Shown here in pieces: positions 26,494 to 36,883 of a DNA stretch of 64,000 nucleotides. Numbering within the stretch: position 1 is the stretch's first letter; each line of letters begins with the position of its first letter. Where the stretch lies: the NCBI RefSeq assembly GCF_001592285.1, contig NZ_BCWQ01000007.1:62001-126000 (forward strand), in the 5' to 3' direction. The DNA is from Hydrogenophaga pseudoflava NBRC 102511 (lineage in GTDB: Bacteria > Pseudomonadota > Gammaproteobacteria > Burkholderiales > Burkholderiaceae_C). The notes under the pieces are model-generated. The model did not search any database, was not told where the DNA came from, and worked only from the letters and a program-made list of their open reading frames with translations. Both the position numbers and the translations under genes were made by a program.

Positions 26494-27372
26494 ATGCAGG
26501 TCGCCGTTCACATCGTCAACGCCTTCCCCGACGCCCCCGGCGGCGGCAACCCCGCCGGCGTGGTGCTGGATGCCGACGCGCTGACCCCGGCCCAGAAGCT
26601 GTCGATTGCCCGGCAGGTGGGCCTGTCCGAGACCGCGTTCGTCTCGGCGTCGCAGAAGGCCACCCTCCGGCTGGAGTTCTTCACGCCGGCGCGCCAGATC
26701 GCCCACTGCGGGCACGCGACCATCGCCACCTTCTCCCTCCTGAGGCAACAGGGTGTGCTCGGGAACGGCCGCTTCTCGAAGGAGACGGTGGACGGCCCCC
26801 GCGACATCCTGCTGGACGGCGACATGGCCTTCATGGAGCAGACCGCACCAGCCTACAGACGCATCGACCCCGCGTCGGACCTGGGCGCCCGGATTGCGTC
26901 GTCCATTGGCCTTCCGCCAGGACGTCTGGCAGCCGAGGTGGACCCGCATGTGGTCAGCACAGGCAACGCCTTTCTGCTGATCGCCCTGCCGGACGCGCAG
27001 GCCCTGGCCGAGCTCCGCCCCCGACAGGACCTGGTGCACGCGATCAGCGAGGAGCTGGACGTGATCGGGGTCTACGCGTTCACCACGAAGACGCAGCGCC
27101 CCGGCCGCCATGCCGGCGCCCGCATGTTTGCGCCCCGGTTCGGCATTCCCGAGGAGTCGGGCACGGGCATGGCGGCGGGTCCGCTGGCCTGCCTGCTGCA
27201 CGACGTGCTGGGCGTGCAGGACCGGGAGCTGCTCATTGAGCAGGGCTGGCTGATGCAGGCCCCGTCGCCAAGCCTGATCCGGGTGGTCCTGGAACTGGAA
27301 GACGGGCGCATCACCCGCCTGATGGCCGGTGGCACCGGCCACATCAGCCGGTCGATGGTGCTGGAGGCCTGA
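26494..27372 (+). CDS. PhzF-family isomerase/epimerase-like protein
   Basis: A 292-residue member of the PhzF/diaminopimelate-epimerase fold family. Recognised by VNAFPDAPGGGNPAGVVLDAD near the N-terminus, LSETAFV with the Glu that serves as acid/base in PhzF, FFTPARQIAHCGHATIA, and the second-lobe GIPEESGTGMAAGPL. Members isomerise small metabolites; phenazine genes are absent here, so a phenazine role is not supported. The ATG at 26494 precedes the conserved start. It lies between a GST gene and the CCA-adding enzyme gene. Confidence 0.9.
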   Translation: MQVAVHIVNAFPDAPGGGNPAGVVLDADALTPAQKLSIARQVGLSETAFVSASQKATLRLEFFTPARQIAHCGHATIATFSLLRQQGVLGNGRFSKETVDGPRDILLDGDMAFMEQTAPAYRRIDPASDLGARIASSIGLPPGRLAAEVDPHVVSTGNAFLLIALPDAQALAELRPRQDLVHAISEELDVIGVYAFTTKTQRPGRHAGARMFAPRFGIPEESGTGMAAGPLACLLHDVLGVQDRELLIEQGWLMQAPSPSLIRVVLELEDGRITRLMAGGTGHISRSMVLEA

Positions 27373-27415
27373 CCGCACACGTGGCAGGGTGCAGGCCCCG
27401 GCCTACACTCGCCGG

Positions 27416-28729
27416 ATGGACATCTACCTGGTGGGCGGCGCGGTGCGCGACGCCCTGCTCGCCCGTGACACCACCGCCGCCGCCCACGTGGACCGCGACT
27501 GGGTGGTCGTCGGGGCCACACCCGAGGCCATGGCCGACAGCGGCTTCCTGCCGGTGGGCAAGGACTTCCCGGTCTTCCTGCACCCGCAGACGCGCGAGGA
27601 GTACGCGCTGGCCCGCACCGAGCGCAAGACTGCGCCGGGCTACCACGGCTTCGCCTTCCACACCGACCCCGGCGTGACGCTGGAAGAGGACCTGGCGCGG
27701 CGCGACCTGACGATCAACGCCATGGCGGTGGCCCAGGCCGAGGCCGACGACCCGGCCCGCGCCGCGCTGATCGACCCCTACGGCGGCCGGAGCGACCTGG
27801 AGAACCGGGTGCTGAGGCATGTCACCGGCGCCTTCGCCGAAGACCCGGTGCGCATCCTGCGGCTGGCGCGTTTCGCCGCCCGCTTCCCCGACTTCACTGT
27901 CGCGCCCGACACCCAGGCGCTGATGGCGCACATGGTCGGGCACGGCGAGGTCGACCACCTGGTGCCCGAGCGCGTCTGGCAGGAGCTCTCGCGCGGCCTG
28001 ATGGAGCAGCGGCCCAGCCGCATGTTCGAGGTGCTGCGCAGCTGCGGTGCGCTGGCCCGGCTGCTGCCCGAGGTGGACCGGCTCTGGGGCGTGCCGCAGC
28101 GCGCGGAATACCACCCCGAGGTGGACACGGGTGTGCACCTGATGATGGTGCTGGACATGAGCGCGCGCCTGGGCGCCAGCCTGCCGGTGCGCTTCGCCTG
28201 CCTGTGCCACGACCTGGGCAAGGGCACCACGCCGGCCGATGTGCTGCCGCGGCACATCGGCCATGAAGAGCGCAGCGCACGCCTGCTCAAGGGGGTGTGC
28301 GAGCGCTGGCGCGTACCGCGCGAATGCCGCGAGCTGGCCGACGTGGTGGCCCGGGAGCACGGCAACATCCACCGCAGCGAGGGCCTGGGCGCGGCGGCGC
28401 TGCTGCGGCTGCTGGAGCGCTGCGACGCGATCCGCCGCCCGGAGCGCTTCGACGAGGTGCTGCTGGCCTGCGAGTGCGACGCCCGGGGGCGCCTGGGCTT
28501 CGGGGAACAGGCCTATCCCCAGCGCGAACGGCTGCTCGGCGCGCTGCGCGCGGCGCAGACAGTCGACAGCGGGGTCATTGCGCGCCAGGTGATGCAGCAG
28601 CTCGGGCGATCGCGCGAGAATGCCTCCGAACCGCCCGCGGCCGATGCCGGCCCGCGCATCGCCCAGGCCCTGCATGCCGCCCGCGCGGCCGCCGTGGCCC
28701 TGACGCTGAAAGCGGAGAGCCCGACCTAG
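27416..28729 (+). CDS. cca: Multifunctional CCA tRNA nucleotidyltransferase
   Basis: Adds or repairs the CCA 3' end of tRNAs. It has 437 residues. The N-terminal nucleotidyltransferase head opens MDIYLVGGAVRDALL, with the catalytic Asp pair in VDRDWVVVG. The RRDLTINAMA motif and the neck and body follow. The C-terminal HD domain (LCHDLGKGTTP) gives the phosphodiesterase/phosphatase activities of the E. coli-type enzyme. The start at 27416 begins exactly at the conserved N-terminus. The small zinc-ribbon protein gene follows nine bases later. Confidence 0.96.
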   Translation: MDIYLVGGAVRDALLARDTTAAAHVDRDWVVVGATPEAMADSGFLPVGKDFPVFLHPQTREEYALARTERKTAPGYHGFAFHTDPGVTLEEDLARRDLTINAMAVAQAEADDPARAALIDPYGGRSDLENRVLRHVTGAFAEDPVRILRLARFAARFPDFTVAPDTQALMAHMVGHGEVDHLVPERVWQELSRGLMEQRPSRMFEVLRSCGALARLLPEVDRLWGVPQRAEYHPEVDTGVHLMMVLDMSARLGASLPVRFACLCHDLGKGTTPADVLPRHIGHEERSARLLKGVCERWRVPRECRELADVVAREHGNIHRSEGLGAAALLRLLERCDAIRRPERFDEVLLACECDARGRLGFGEQAYPQRERLLGALRAAQTVDSGVIARQVMQQLGRSRENASEPPAADAGPRIAQALHAARAAAVALTLKAESPT

Positions 28730-28738
28730 GAGACGGCC

Positions 28739-29149
28739 ATGGCCCAGCACAACCCGTTCAACCCCACCCTGGCCGACGGCATCCGCCGCCACGGGTTCCG
28801 CAAGTGGTATGAACGGGAGCTGCTCTCCAGCCACGCCCACATGGCGCTGGCGCTGCTGGCCTCGGTGGCCCTGATCGCCAGTTTCGAGGCCTTCCAGGGC
28901 GGCAGCTGGAACGAGAAGCTGCTCAACACGGGCTTCGTGCTGGCCTGTGCGGTGATCGCGCTGTGGGCGCTGCGCCGCTACCTCTACCTGCTGATGCACG
29001 CCGAAGAAATGGCCAACCAGGCCAACTGCGGTCAGTGCAAGGCCTACGGCCTGCTGCTGGTGCCCGACGACGCCCGCAACGATGCGCGGCGGCTGGTGCC
29101 GGTGTGCTGCAAACGCTGCGGCTTCCGCTGGGACATGCAGGACGGCTGA
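28739..29149 (+). CDS. Small membrane protein with C-terminal zinc-ribbon-like cysteines
   Basis: A 136-residue protein that I cannot assign to a named family. It has two predicted transmembrane helices (HMALALLASVALIASFEAF at about 35-53 and TGFVLACAVIALWALRRYLY at about 63-82). The C-terminal cytoplasmic tail has CGQC near residue 98 and CCKRCGFRW near residue 123, a four-Cys pattern that could bind zinc. It lies nine bases after cca, so it is probably co-transcribed, and just upstream of a two-component system. Function is unknown. Confidence 0.75.
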   Translation: MAQHNPFNPTLADGIRRHGFRKWYERELLSSHAHMALALLASVALIASFEAFQGGSWNEKLLNTGFVLACAVIALWALRRYLYLLMHAEEMANQANCGQCKAYGLLLVPDDARNDARRLVPVCCKRCGFRWDMQDG

Positions 29150-29173
29150 GCCGCTCGCCGGATAATCGGATGC

Positions 29174-29877
<704 letters not shown>

Positions 29878-29881
<4 letters not shown>

Positions 29882-31248
29882 CGGGCGCGACCACCACCCG
29901 GCTCTCGCTGCGGCGCCAGCTGCTGCTGTGGCTGCTGTTGCCGCAGCTGGTGCTCTGGGCCGGCGGTGGTCTGCTGGCCTACCGCATCGCACTGTCCTAC
30001 GCCGAAAAGGCCATCGACCAGTCGCTGACCCAGTCGGTGCGGGCACTGGCGCGCCAGGTCAAGCCCATCGGCTCGGGCCTGCTGATCGACTTTCCGCGCG
30101 CGGCGCAGGACGTGCTGGAACAGGACCCCAAGGACCGCATCAGCTACATGGTGTCCTCGCCACCGGGCCAGTTCCTGCTGGGCAACCAGACCCTGCCGCA
30201 GCCGGAAGAGGGCATGGTGGGCACCGAAGGTCCCCTGCTCTACGCCGCCGAAATCGACGGCAAGCCGCTGCGCATCGTGGCGCTGGACGTGAACTACGGC
30301 GAGGTCAATGCGCCGCAGACCCTGCGCGTGCAGGTGGGCAAAAGCCTGGCGGTGCAGCAGCGCATCGCGCGCGAGCTGATCGCCGACATGCTGGCGCCCC
30401 TGCTGGCGGCTGGCGTGCTGCTGAGCCTGGCGGTGTACGGCGGCATCCAGCGCGGCCTGGCGCCGCTGACGCGGCTGACGGCCCAGCTGGAGAACCGCTC
30501 GGTCAACGCGCTCTCGCCCATCGGCATGACGCAGGCGCCCAACGAGGTGCATGCGCTGGTGCAAGCCATCAACGGCCTGCTGGACGAGGTGGCGCGCAAC
30601 GTGAACCAGGAGAAGCGCTTCATCAACGACGCCGCGCACCAGCTGCGCACACCGCTGGCCGGGCTGATCAGCCAGGTTGAGCTGGCGCAGCGCGAGAACA
30701 GCGACCCGGTGCTGGGCGCGCGCCTGACCAAGGTGCGCACCGGCGCCGAGCGCAGTGCCCACCTGGTGCACCAGCTGCTGACCCTGGCGCGCACCGAGAC
30801 CACCGCGCGGCGCGAGCCGCTGGACCTGGCGGCCCTGGCGCGCGACGTGGCGCGCGAATGGACGCCGCGCGCGGTGGCCGCCGGCGTCGACCTGGGCTTC
30901 GAAGGCGAGGAGCACCGCATGGTGCAGGGCGACGCGCTGCAACTGCGCGAGGCCATGGCCAACCTGATCGACAACGCCCTGCGTTACACGCCGCGCGGCA
31001 GCGCGGTGACGCTCAAGGTCGAGGCCGACGGCGAGCGCACGCGGCTGCTGGTGGAGGACAACGGCCCCGGCCTGTCCGAGGCCGACATGGCCCATGTGTT
31101 CCAGCGCTTCTGGCGCGCCAGCGAGCTGCCGGGCGGCTGCGGCCTGGGCCTGGCCATCGTGCAGGAGATCGCCCGCCGCCACGGCGGCGAGGCGACGGCT
31201 GAAAACATGCAGCCCCATGGGCTGCGGGTGGTTCTGCGACTGACCTGA
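29878..31248 (+). CDS. Sensor histidine kinase with 2CSK-type N-terminal domain (TctE-like)
   Basis: A 456-residue membrane kinase. TM1 is LLLWLLLPQLVLWAGGGLLA (about 15-35), the periplasmic 2CSK-type domain spans about 36-165, TM2 is MLAPLLAAGVLLSLAVYGG, and a HAMP-like region follows. The HisKA His is in NDAAHQLRTPLAGL near residue 254, and the ATP-binding domain has NLIDNALRYTPRG, DNGPGLSEAD and CGLGLAIVQEIARRHGG. It is coupled to its response regulator. It ends five bases before the convergent ABC ATPase gene. A carbohydrate or carboxylate signal is plausible; none is shown. Confidence 0.93.
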
Positions 31249-31252
31249 TCCG

Positions 31253-32353
<1,101 letters not shown>

Positions 32354-32358
32354 GTGTT

Positions 32359-33219
32359 TCAACCTTTGACGGCGCCGGCCGTCAGACCCTTTACGAAGTA
32401 CTGGCCCGCGAGGACGTAGACCAGCATGGTGGGCAGGCCGGCGATGATCGCCGCGGCCATGTCCACGTTGTAGTTCTTGACGCTGCTGGTGGTGTTGGCC
32501 ATGTTGTTCAGGCCCACGGTCACCGGCTTGCTGTCGGCGCCGCTGAAGGCCACGCCGAACAGGAAGTCGTTCCAGATGTTGGTGAACTGCCAGATCAGCG
32601 TCACCATCATGATGGGCGTGGACATCGGCAGCACGATGCGCCAGAAGATGCGCCAGAAGCCCGCGCCGTCGATGCGCGCGGCGTTCACCAGTTCGCGCGG
32701 CACCGCCGTGTAGTAGTTGCGGAAGAACAGCGTGGTGCCGGCCATGCCGGCCAGGCAGTGCACCAGCACCAGCCCGCCGATCGAGCTGGACAGGCCCAGC
32801 CAGCCCAGCACCTGGCTCATGGGCAGCAGCACCACCTGGAAGGGCATGAACACGCCGAACAGCAGGAAGCCGAACAGCACTTCCGAGCCGCGGAACTTCC
32901 ACATGGAGAGCACGTAGCCGTTGAGTGCGCCCCAGGCGGTGGAGATCAGCACCGCGGGCACCGCCATGAACACCGAGTTCATGAAATAGGGCTTGAGACC
33001 ACGGCAGTCGACACCCGTGCAGGCGGTGTTCCAGGCCAGGTGCCAGGCGTCCAGGTTGAGCGAGGTCGGCAGGCTCAGCAGGTTGCCGGCGCGCAGCTGG
33101 TCGGCGTCCTTGAACGAGGTGACGATCATCACGTACAGCGGCGCCAGGAAGAACAGCGCCGCCACCAGCAGCAGGCCGTAGGTGAACACCCGGCCGAAGG
33201 TCAGGGATTTAGCGGTCAT
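32359..33219 (-). CDS. gtsC: Carbohydrate ABC transporter permease (GtsC-like, MalG type)
   Basis: A 286-residue inner-membrane permease with six transmembrane segments. The EAA loop, which docks the ATPase, is near residue 185 (VNAARIDGAGFWRIFWRIVLPM). The N-terminal TM1 is FTYGLLLVAALFFLAPLYVMIV, as in the MalG-type CUT1 family. Its start overlaps the stop of the preceding permease gene by 11 bases, and the ATPase gene follows after five bases, so the operon is tight. Confidence 0.93.
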   Translation of the reverse strand: MTAKSLTFGRVFTYGLLLVAALFFLAPLYVMIVTSFKDADQLRAGNLLSLPTSLNLDAWHLAWNTACTGVDCRGLKPYFMNSVFMAVPAVLISTAWGALNGYVLSMWKFRGSEVLFGFLLFGVFMPFQVVLLPMSQVLGWLGLSSSIGGLVLVHCLAGMAGTTLFFRNYYTAVPRELVNAARIDGAGFWRIFWRIVLPMSTPIMMVTLIWQFTNIWNDFLFGVAFSGADSKPVTVGLNNMANTTSSVKNYNVDMAAAIIAGLPTMLVYVLAGQYFVKGLTAGAVKG

Positions 33220-34087
33220 GGGGCTTGCTCCGCAGTTCGCTGTAGAGGTAGGGCACCACGATGGCCGCCACAGTGGCCAGCATCATGGTGGCGCTGGCCG
33301 CGCCCAGGCCGATCTGGCCGCGCGTGAAGCTCATGGTGTACATGAAGGTGGCGGGCACGTCGGTCGCGTAACCGGGGCCGCCGGCCGTCAGGGCCATCAC
33401 CAGGTCGAAGCTCTTGATCGACAGGTGCGAGAGCACCAGGATGGTGGAGAACACCACCGGGCGCAGGATGGGCAGGATGATGCGCCAGTAGATCAGCGGC
33501 AGCGAGGCGCCGTCGATCTGCGCGGCCTTGATGATGCTGTCGTCAATGCCGCGCAGGCCCGCCAGGAACAGCGCCATGGCAAAGCCGGCCGACTGCCAGA
33601 TGCCCGCGATCACCACGCAGTAGATGGCGTAGTCGGACTGCACCAGCCAGTCGAAGTTGAACGAGGTCCAGCCCAGGTCGTGCATGAGTTTCTGCAGGCC
33701 ATCGCTGGGGTTGAGGATCCACTTCCAGGCCGTGCCAGTCACGATGAACGACAGCGCCATGGGGTAGAGGTAGATGGTGCGCAGCCAGCCTTCGGCGCGG
33801 ATCTTCTGGTCCAGGAAGATCGCCAGGATCATGCCGACCAGCATCGAGCCGCCGACGTATAGCACGCTGAAGATGCCCAGGTTCTTGAGCGCGACGTACC
33901 AGCGGTCCATGGTCCACAGCTGCGCGTACTGCTCCAGGCCCACGAAGTTCTCGTAGTTGGGCAGCATGCGCGAGCCGGTCATGGACAGCACGCCGTTCCA
34001 GATCATCAGCCCGTAGATGAAGGCAAAGCCGAGCACGAAGCCCGGTGCGATCACCAGCTTGGGCAGCAGGTTTTCAAATGATTTCAT
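33209..34087 (-). CDS. gtsB: Sugar ABC transporter permease (GtsB-like, MalF type)
   Basis: A 292-residue permease with six transmembrane segments. The EAA loop is IIKAAQIDGASLPLIYWRII near residue 185, and TM1 is LVIAPGFVLGFAFIYGLMIW. It pairs with the MalG-type permease to form the heterodimeric channel of a CUT1 sugar importer. The start at 34087 overlaps the stop of the binding-protein gene (ATGA), so the two are translationally coupled. Confidence 0.93.
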   Translation of the reverse strand: MKSFENLLPKLVIAPGFVLGFAFIYGLMIWNGVLSMTGSRMLPNYENFVGLEQYAQLWTMDRWYVALKNLGIFSVLYVGGSMLVGMILAIFLDQKIRAEGWLRTIYLYPMALSFIVTGTAWKWILNPSDGLQKLMHDLGWTSFNFDWLVQSDYAIYCVVIAGIWQSAGFAMALFLAGLRGIDDSIIKAAQIDGASLPLIYWRIILPILRPVVFSTILVLSHLSIKSFDLVMALTAGGPGYATDVPATFMYTMSFTRGQIGLGAASATMMLATVAAIVVPYLYSELRSKPHDR

Positions 34088-35367
34088 GGGAGGGGCTTCT
34101 GAGGGCCGGCCGCCAGGGCCAGCAGTTGTTTCTGTGCGTCATTCACCGACATCTGCGGGTTGTTCCAGAAATCCGAGACCAGCTTGCGCATCAGCGCCTG
34201 TTGTCCCGGGGCGAGTGCCATGCCGTGGGCCACAGAGGGCACCAGGGTGCCGGCCTTGGCGGTCTTGCCAAAGTCCTGGGCAGAGACTTTGGCGCATTCG
34301 TCGAATTTGTCCATGGCCACGTTCTGCCGCACCGGGATCGAGCCCTTGCGCAGGTTGAAGCGTTCCTGGAAGTCCTTGCCCATCAGCAGATAGGCCAGGT
34401 AACCCTGCGCCTTCTGCGCCTCCCAGGCCTTGAGCTGGAACATGGCGAAGGAATCGACGTTGTAGGTGAAGGCCTCGGCCGTGCCCGGCGCGGGGAAGCA
34501 GCGGAAGTCCTTGCCCGGCTGCTGGCCTGCGGCGAGGAACTCGCCCTTGGCCCAGTCGCCCATGAACTGGAAGCCGGCCCTGCCCTTGATGACCAGGTCG
34601 GTGGTGGCGTTCCAGTCGCGCCCTGGCGAGGCGGCATCGACATAGCCGCGCAGGCGCCGGAAGGTCTCCAGCGAGCGGCGCAGGGTGTCGCTGCCCAGGG
34701 CTTGCGCATCCAGCTTCACCAGGGCCGCGTCGTAGAACTTCGCACCGCCCACGCCCAGCACCACCGACTCGAAGGTGGTGAAGTCCTGCCAGTCCTGGCC
34801 ACCGTGGGCCAGGGCGATCAGGCCGGCCGCGCGCACCTTGTCGGCGGCCTTGAAGAATTCGTCGAAATTGCGCGGCGCCTCGTTCACGCCCGCCTGGCGC
34901 AGCACCTCGGCGTTGGCCCAGAGCCAGTTCACCCGGTGCACATTGACCGGCACGGCCACGTAGCGGCCCTTGTGCTTCATCTGGTCGGCCACCACCTTCG
35001 GCAGCGCCTCGTCCCAGCGGTCGAAGGAGGCCATGGCGTCGAGGTTGGTCAGCGCGCCCAGCGCCGCCCATTCCTGGATCGCCGGCCCCTTGATGTTGGC
35101 CGCGGCCGGCGGGTTGCCCGCCAGCACACGCGCCTTGAGCACGTCCATCGCGTTCTGCCCGCCGCCGCCCACCACCGCGAAGTCTTTCCAGCTGTGGCCG
35201 CGCTGGGCCATCAGGCCCTTGAGCTCGGCGAGCGATTTGGCCTCGCCACCCGAGGTCCAGTAGTGCAGCACCTCGACCTCACCCGCCCGGACACCGGCGC
35301 CGGCGGCCAGCAGCAGCGATGCCAGCAGCGATGCACACGCGCGACGAAAGCCTGTGTAGTGACGCAT
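34084..35367 (-). CDS. gtsA: Glucose/mannose-type ABC substrate-binding protein, copy 1 (GtsA-like)
   Basis: A 427-residue periplasmic sugar-binding protein. The signal peptide ends near AAGAGVRAG. The mature protein starts EVEVLHYWTSGGEAKSLAEL and has WKDFAVVGGGG, PVNVHRVNWLWANAEVL and GKDFRCFPAPGTAEAF, close to GtsA of pseudomonads (glucose, mannose). It is followed directly by the permease genes through a coupled ATGA overlap. A close paralogue lies immediately upstream; the two look about two-thirds identical by eye. No good ribosome-binding site is visible, so its translation may be lower than that of copy 2. Confidence 0.9.
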   Translation of the reverse strand: MRHYTGFRRACASLLASLLLAAGAGVRAGEVEVLHYWTSGGEAKSLAELKGLMAQRGHSWKDFAVVGGGGQNAMDVLKARVLAGNPPAAANIKGPAIQEWAALGALTNLDAMASFDRWDEALPKVVADQMKHKGRYVAVPVNVHRVNWLWANAEVLRQAGVNEAPRNFDEFFKAADKVRAAGLIALAHGGQDWQDFTTFESVVLGVGGAKFYDAALVKLDAQALGSDTLRRSLETFRRLRGYVDAASPGRDWNATTDLVIKGRAGFQFMGDWAKGEFLAAGQQPGKDFRCFPAPGTAEAFTYNVDSFAMFQLKAWEAQKAQGYLAYLLMGKDFQERFNLRKGSIPVRQNVAMDKFDECAKVSAQDFGKTAKAGTLVPSVAHGMALAPGQQALMRKLVSDFWNNPQMSVNDAQKQLLALAAGPQKPLP

Positions 35368-35416
35368 GGTGAAGCTGAAAAAGGGGTGGCGGGCGCCCGG
35401 CGGGCAGCACCCGTCC

Positions 35417-35442
35417 CACCCACCCCGATGGCGGGGCGGGTG
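35417..35442 (-). other. Stem-loop between the two binding-protein genes
   Basis: Arms CACCCACCCCG (35417-35427) and CGGGGCGGGTG (35432-35442) form an 11-bp stem with one mismatch and an ATGG loop. No U-tract follows on the minus strand. Such structures after a binding-protein gene often stabilise the upstream message or damp read-through. This fits a highly expressed copy 2 ahead of less expressed membrane genes (inference). Confidence 0.55.
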
Positions 35443-35469
35443 AAGGCCGGGCGTGGCTCCGGACGGGGC

Positions 35470-36717
35470 TTACTTGGTGGTCGCGGCCTTGGCGATGTTC
35501 TTCACACCGTCGGCGACCGAGATCTTGTCGTCGTTCCAGAACTGGCTGACGGCGTCCTTGATGGCGCCTTCGGCAGCCGGGCTGACCGCCATGCCGTGGG
35601 CGATCGAGGGCACCAGGCCACCGCTCTTGGCGGTGTCGACGAAGTCCTTGCTGGAGAGCTTGGCGCAGTCGTCGAACTTGTCCATCTTCATGCCCAGGCG
35701 GACCGGGATGGAGCCCTTGTTCAGGTTGAAGACTTCCTGGAACTCGGGGCCCATGATGGCAGCGGCCAGGTCGCCCTGGGCCTTCTGGGCCGCGGCGTCC
35801 TTGAGCTTGAACATCGCGAACGAGTCCACGTTGAAGGTGTAGGCGTTGCCCGTGCCCGGGGCGGCGGCGCAGATGTAGTCCTTGCCCGGCACCTTGCCGG
35901 CGGCGGTGAACTCGCCCTTGGCCCAGTCACCCATGAACTGGAAGGCGGCCTTCTCCTGGATCACCATGGCGGTGGCCAGGTTCCAGTCGCGGCCCGGGGC
36001 GGCGGGGTCGGTGTAGGACTTGATCTTGCGGAAGGTTTCCAGCGACTTGGTCATGGTCGGGCTGGTCAGGGCCTTCTGGTCCAGCTTGACCAGGGCGTCC
36101 TGGTAGAACTTGGCGCCACCGACGCCCAGCACCACCGATTCGAAGGTGGTGAAGTCCTGCCAGTTCTGGCCACCGTGGGCCACGGCGATCAGACCGGCCT
36201 TCTTGACCTTGTCGGCAGCGGCAAAGAACTCGTCCCAGGTCTTGGGCGCGCTGGCCACACCGGCCTTCTTCAGCACATTGGCGTTGGCCCACATCCAGTT
36301 GACGCGGTGCACGTTCACCGGCGCGGCAACGTAGTTGCCCTTGTACTTCATGACGTCGGCGACCACGCCGGGCAGCAGGCTGTCCCACTTCTCGGCCTTG
36401 GCGACTGCGTCCAGGTTGGCCAGCACGCCTTCGTTCGCCCATTCCTGGATGCCCGGGCCCTTGATCTGGGCGGCGGCGGGCGGGTTGCCGGCCACGACGC
36501 GGCTCTTCAGGACGGTCATGGCGGCATCGCCACCGCCGCCGGCCACGGCGAAGTCCTTCCAGGTGTGGCCCTTGCCCTGCATGATCTTCTTGAGTTCGCC
36601 GACCGACTTGGCCTCGCCGCCCGAGGTCCACCAGTGCAGGACTTCCACCTCGCCGGCAATGGCGGCGGAGCCGGCCATCACGAAGGCGGCGGCGGCGAGT
36701 TTCGACAGTTTCATCAT
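35470..36717 (-). CDS. Glucose/mannose-type ABC substrate-binding protein, copy 2 (GtsA-like)
   Basis: A 415-residue periplasmic binding protein. The signal peptide is MKLSKLAAAAFVMAGSAAIAG, and the mature start EVEVLHWWTSGGEAKSVGEL is nearly the same as in copy 1, as are the NVHRVNWMWAN, QNWQDFTTFESVVLGVGGAKFY and GSIPVR segments. Three consecutive ATG codons (36720, 36717, 36714) are available; GGAG lies two, five or eight bases ahead, so either of the last two is preferred. It is first in the transport operon, downstream of a 32-bp palindrome, and well placed for high expression. Confidence 0.92.
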   Translation of the reverse strand: MMKLSKLAAAAFVMAGSAAIAGEVEVLHWWTSGGEAKSVGELKKIMQGKGHTWKDFAVAGGGGDAAMTVLKSRVVAGNPPAAAQIKGPGIQEWANEGVLANLDAVAKAEKWDSLLPGVVADVMKYKGNYVAAPVNVHRVNWMWANANVLKKAGVASAPKTWDEFFAAADKVKKAGLIAVAHGGQNWQDFTTFESVVLGVGGAKFYQDALVKLDQKALTSPTMTKSLETFRKIKSYTDPAAPGRDWNLATAMVIQEKAAFQFMGDWAKGEFTAAGKVPGKDYICAAAPGTGNAYTFNVDSFAMFKLKDAAAQKAQGDLAAAIMGPEFQEVFNLNKGSIPVRLGMKMDKFDDCAKLSSKDFVDTAKSGGLVPSIAHGMAVSPAAEGAIKDAVSQFWNDDKISVADGVKNIAKAATTK

Positions 36718-36802
36718 CATGTCTCCAGTAAAGAAGGGACGCCGCACTCGAGGGCGTGCACGGCGCGGAACCATCCAGAGCGGCACCATGCCGCCGGATG
36801 TC

Positions 36803-36834
36803 TGTAATTTATCTTTAATTAAAGAATTATTACA
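36803..36834. promoter_or_regulatory. 32-bp AT-rich palindrome ahead of the sugar ABC operon
   Basis: Outer arms TGTAAT (36803-36808) and ATTACA (36829-36834) are centred on exactly the same point as a perfect core CTTTAATTAAAG (36813-36824). Thirteen of 16 positions are symmetric. It sits between glk and the first binding-protein gene, in an otherwise GC-rich region. It is probably the operator of a sugar-responsive repressor; the TGTAAT/ATTACA half-sites recall HexR. Confidence 0.7.
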
Positions 36835-36883
36835 TCCGCAGAAACCCGAAGTCCCTGCCCTCCCTTGCGCTGGTGACTAAGTT

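Noticed and set aside
26494..27372. Phenazine biosynthesis gene
   Set aside because: The PhzF fold is clear, but no other phz gene is present. PhzF-like proteins are common outside phenazine producers.
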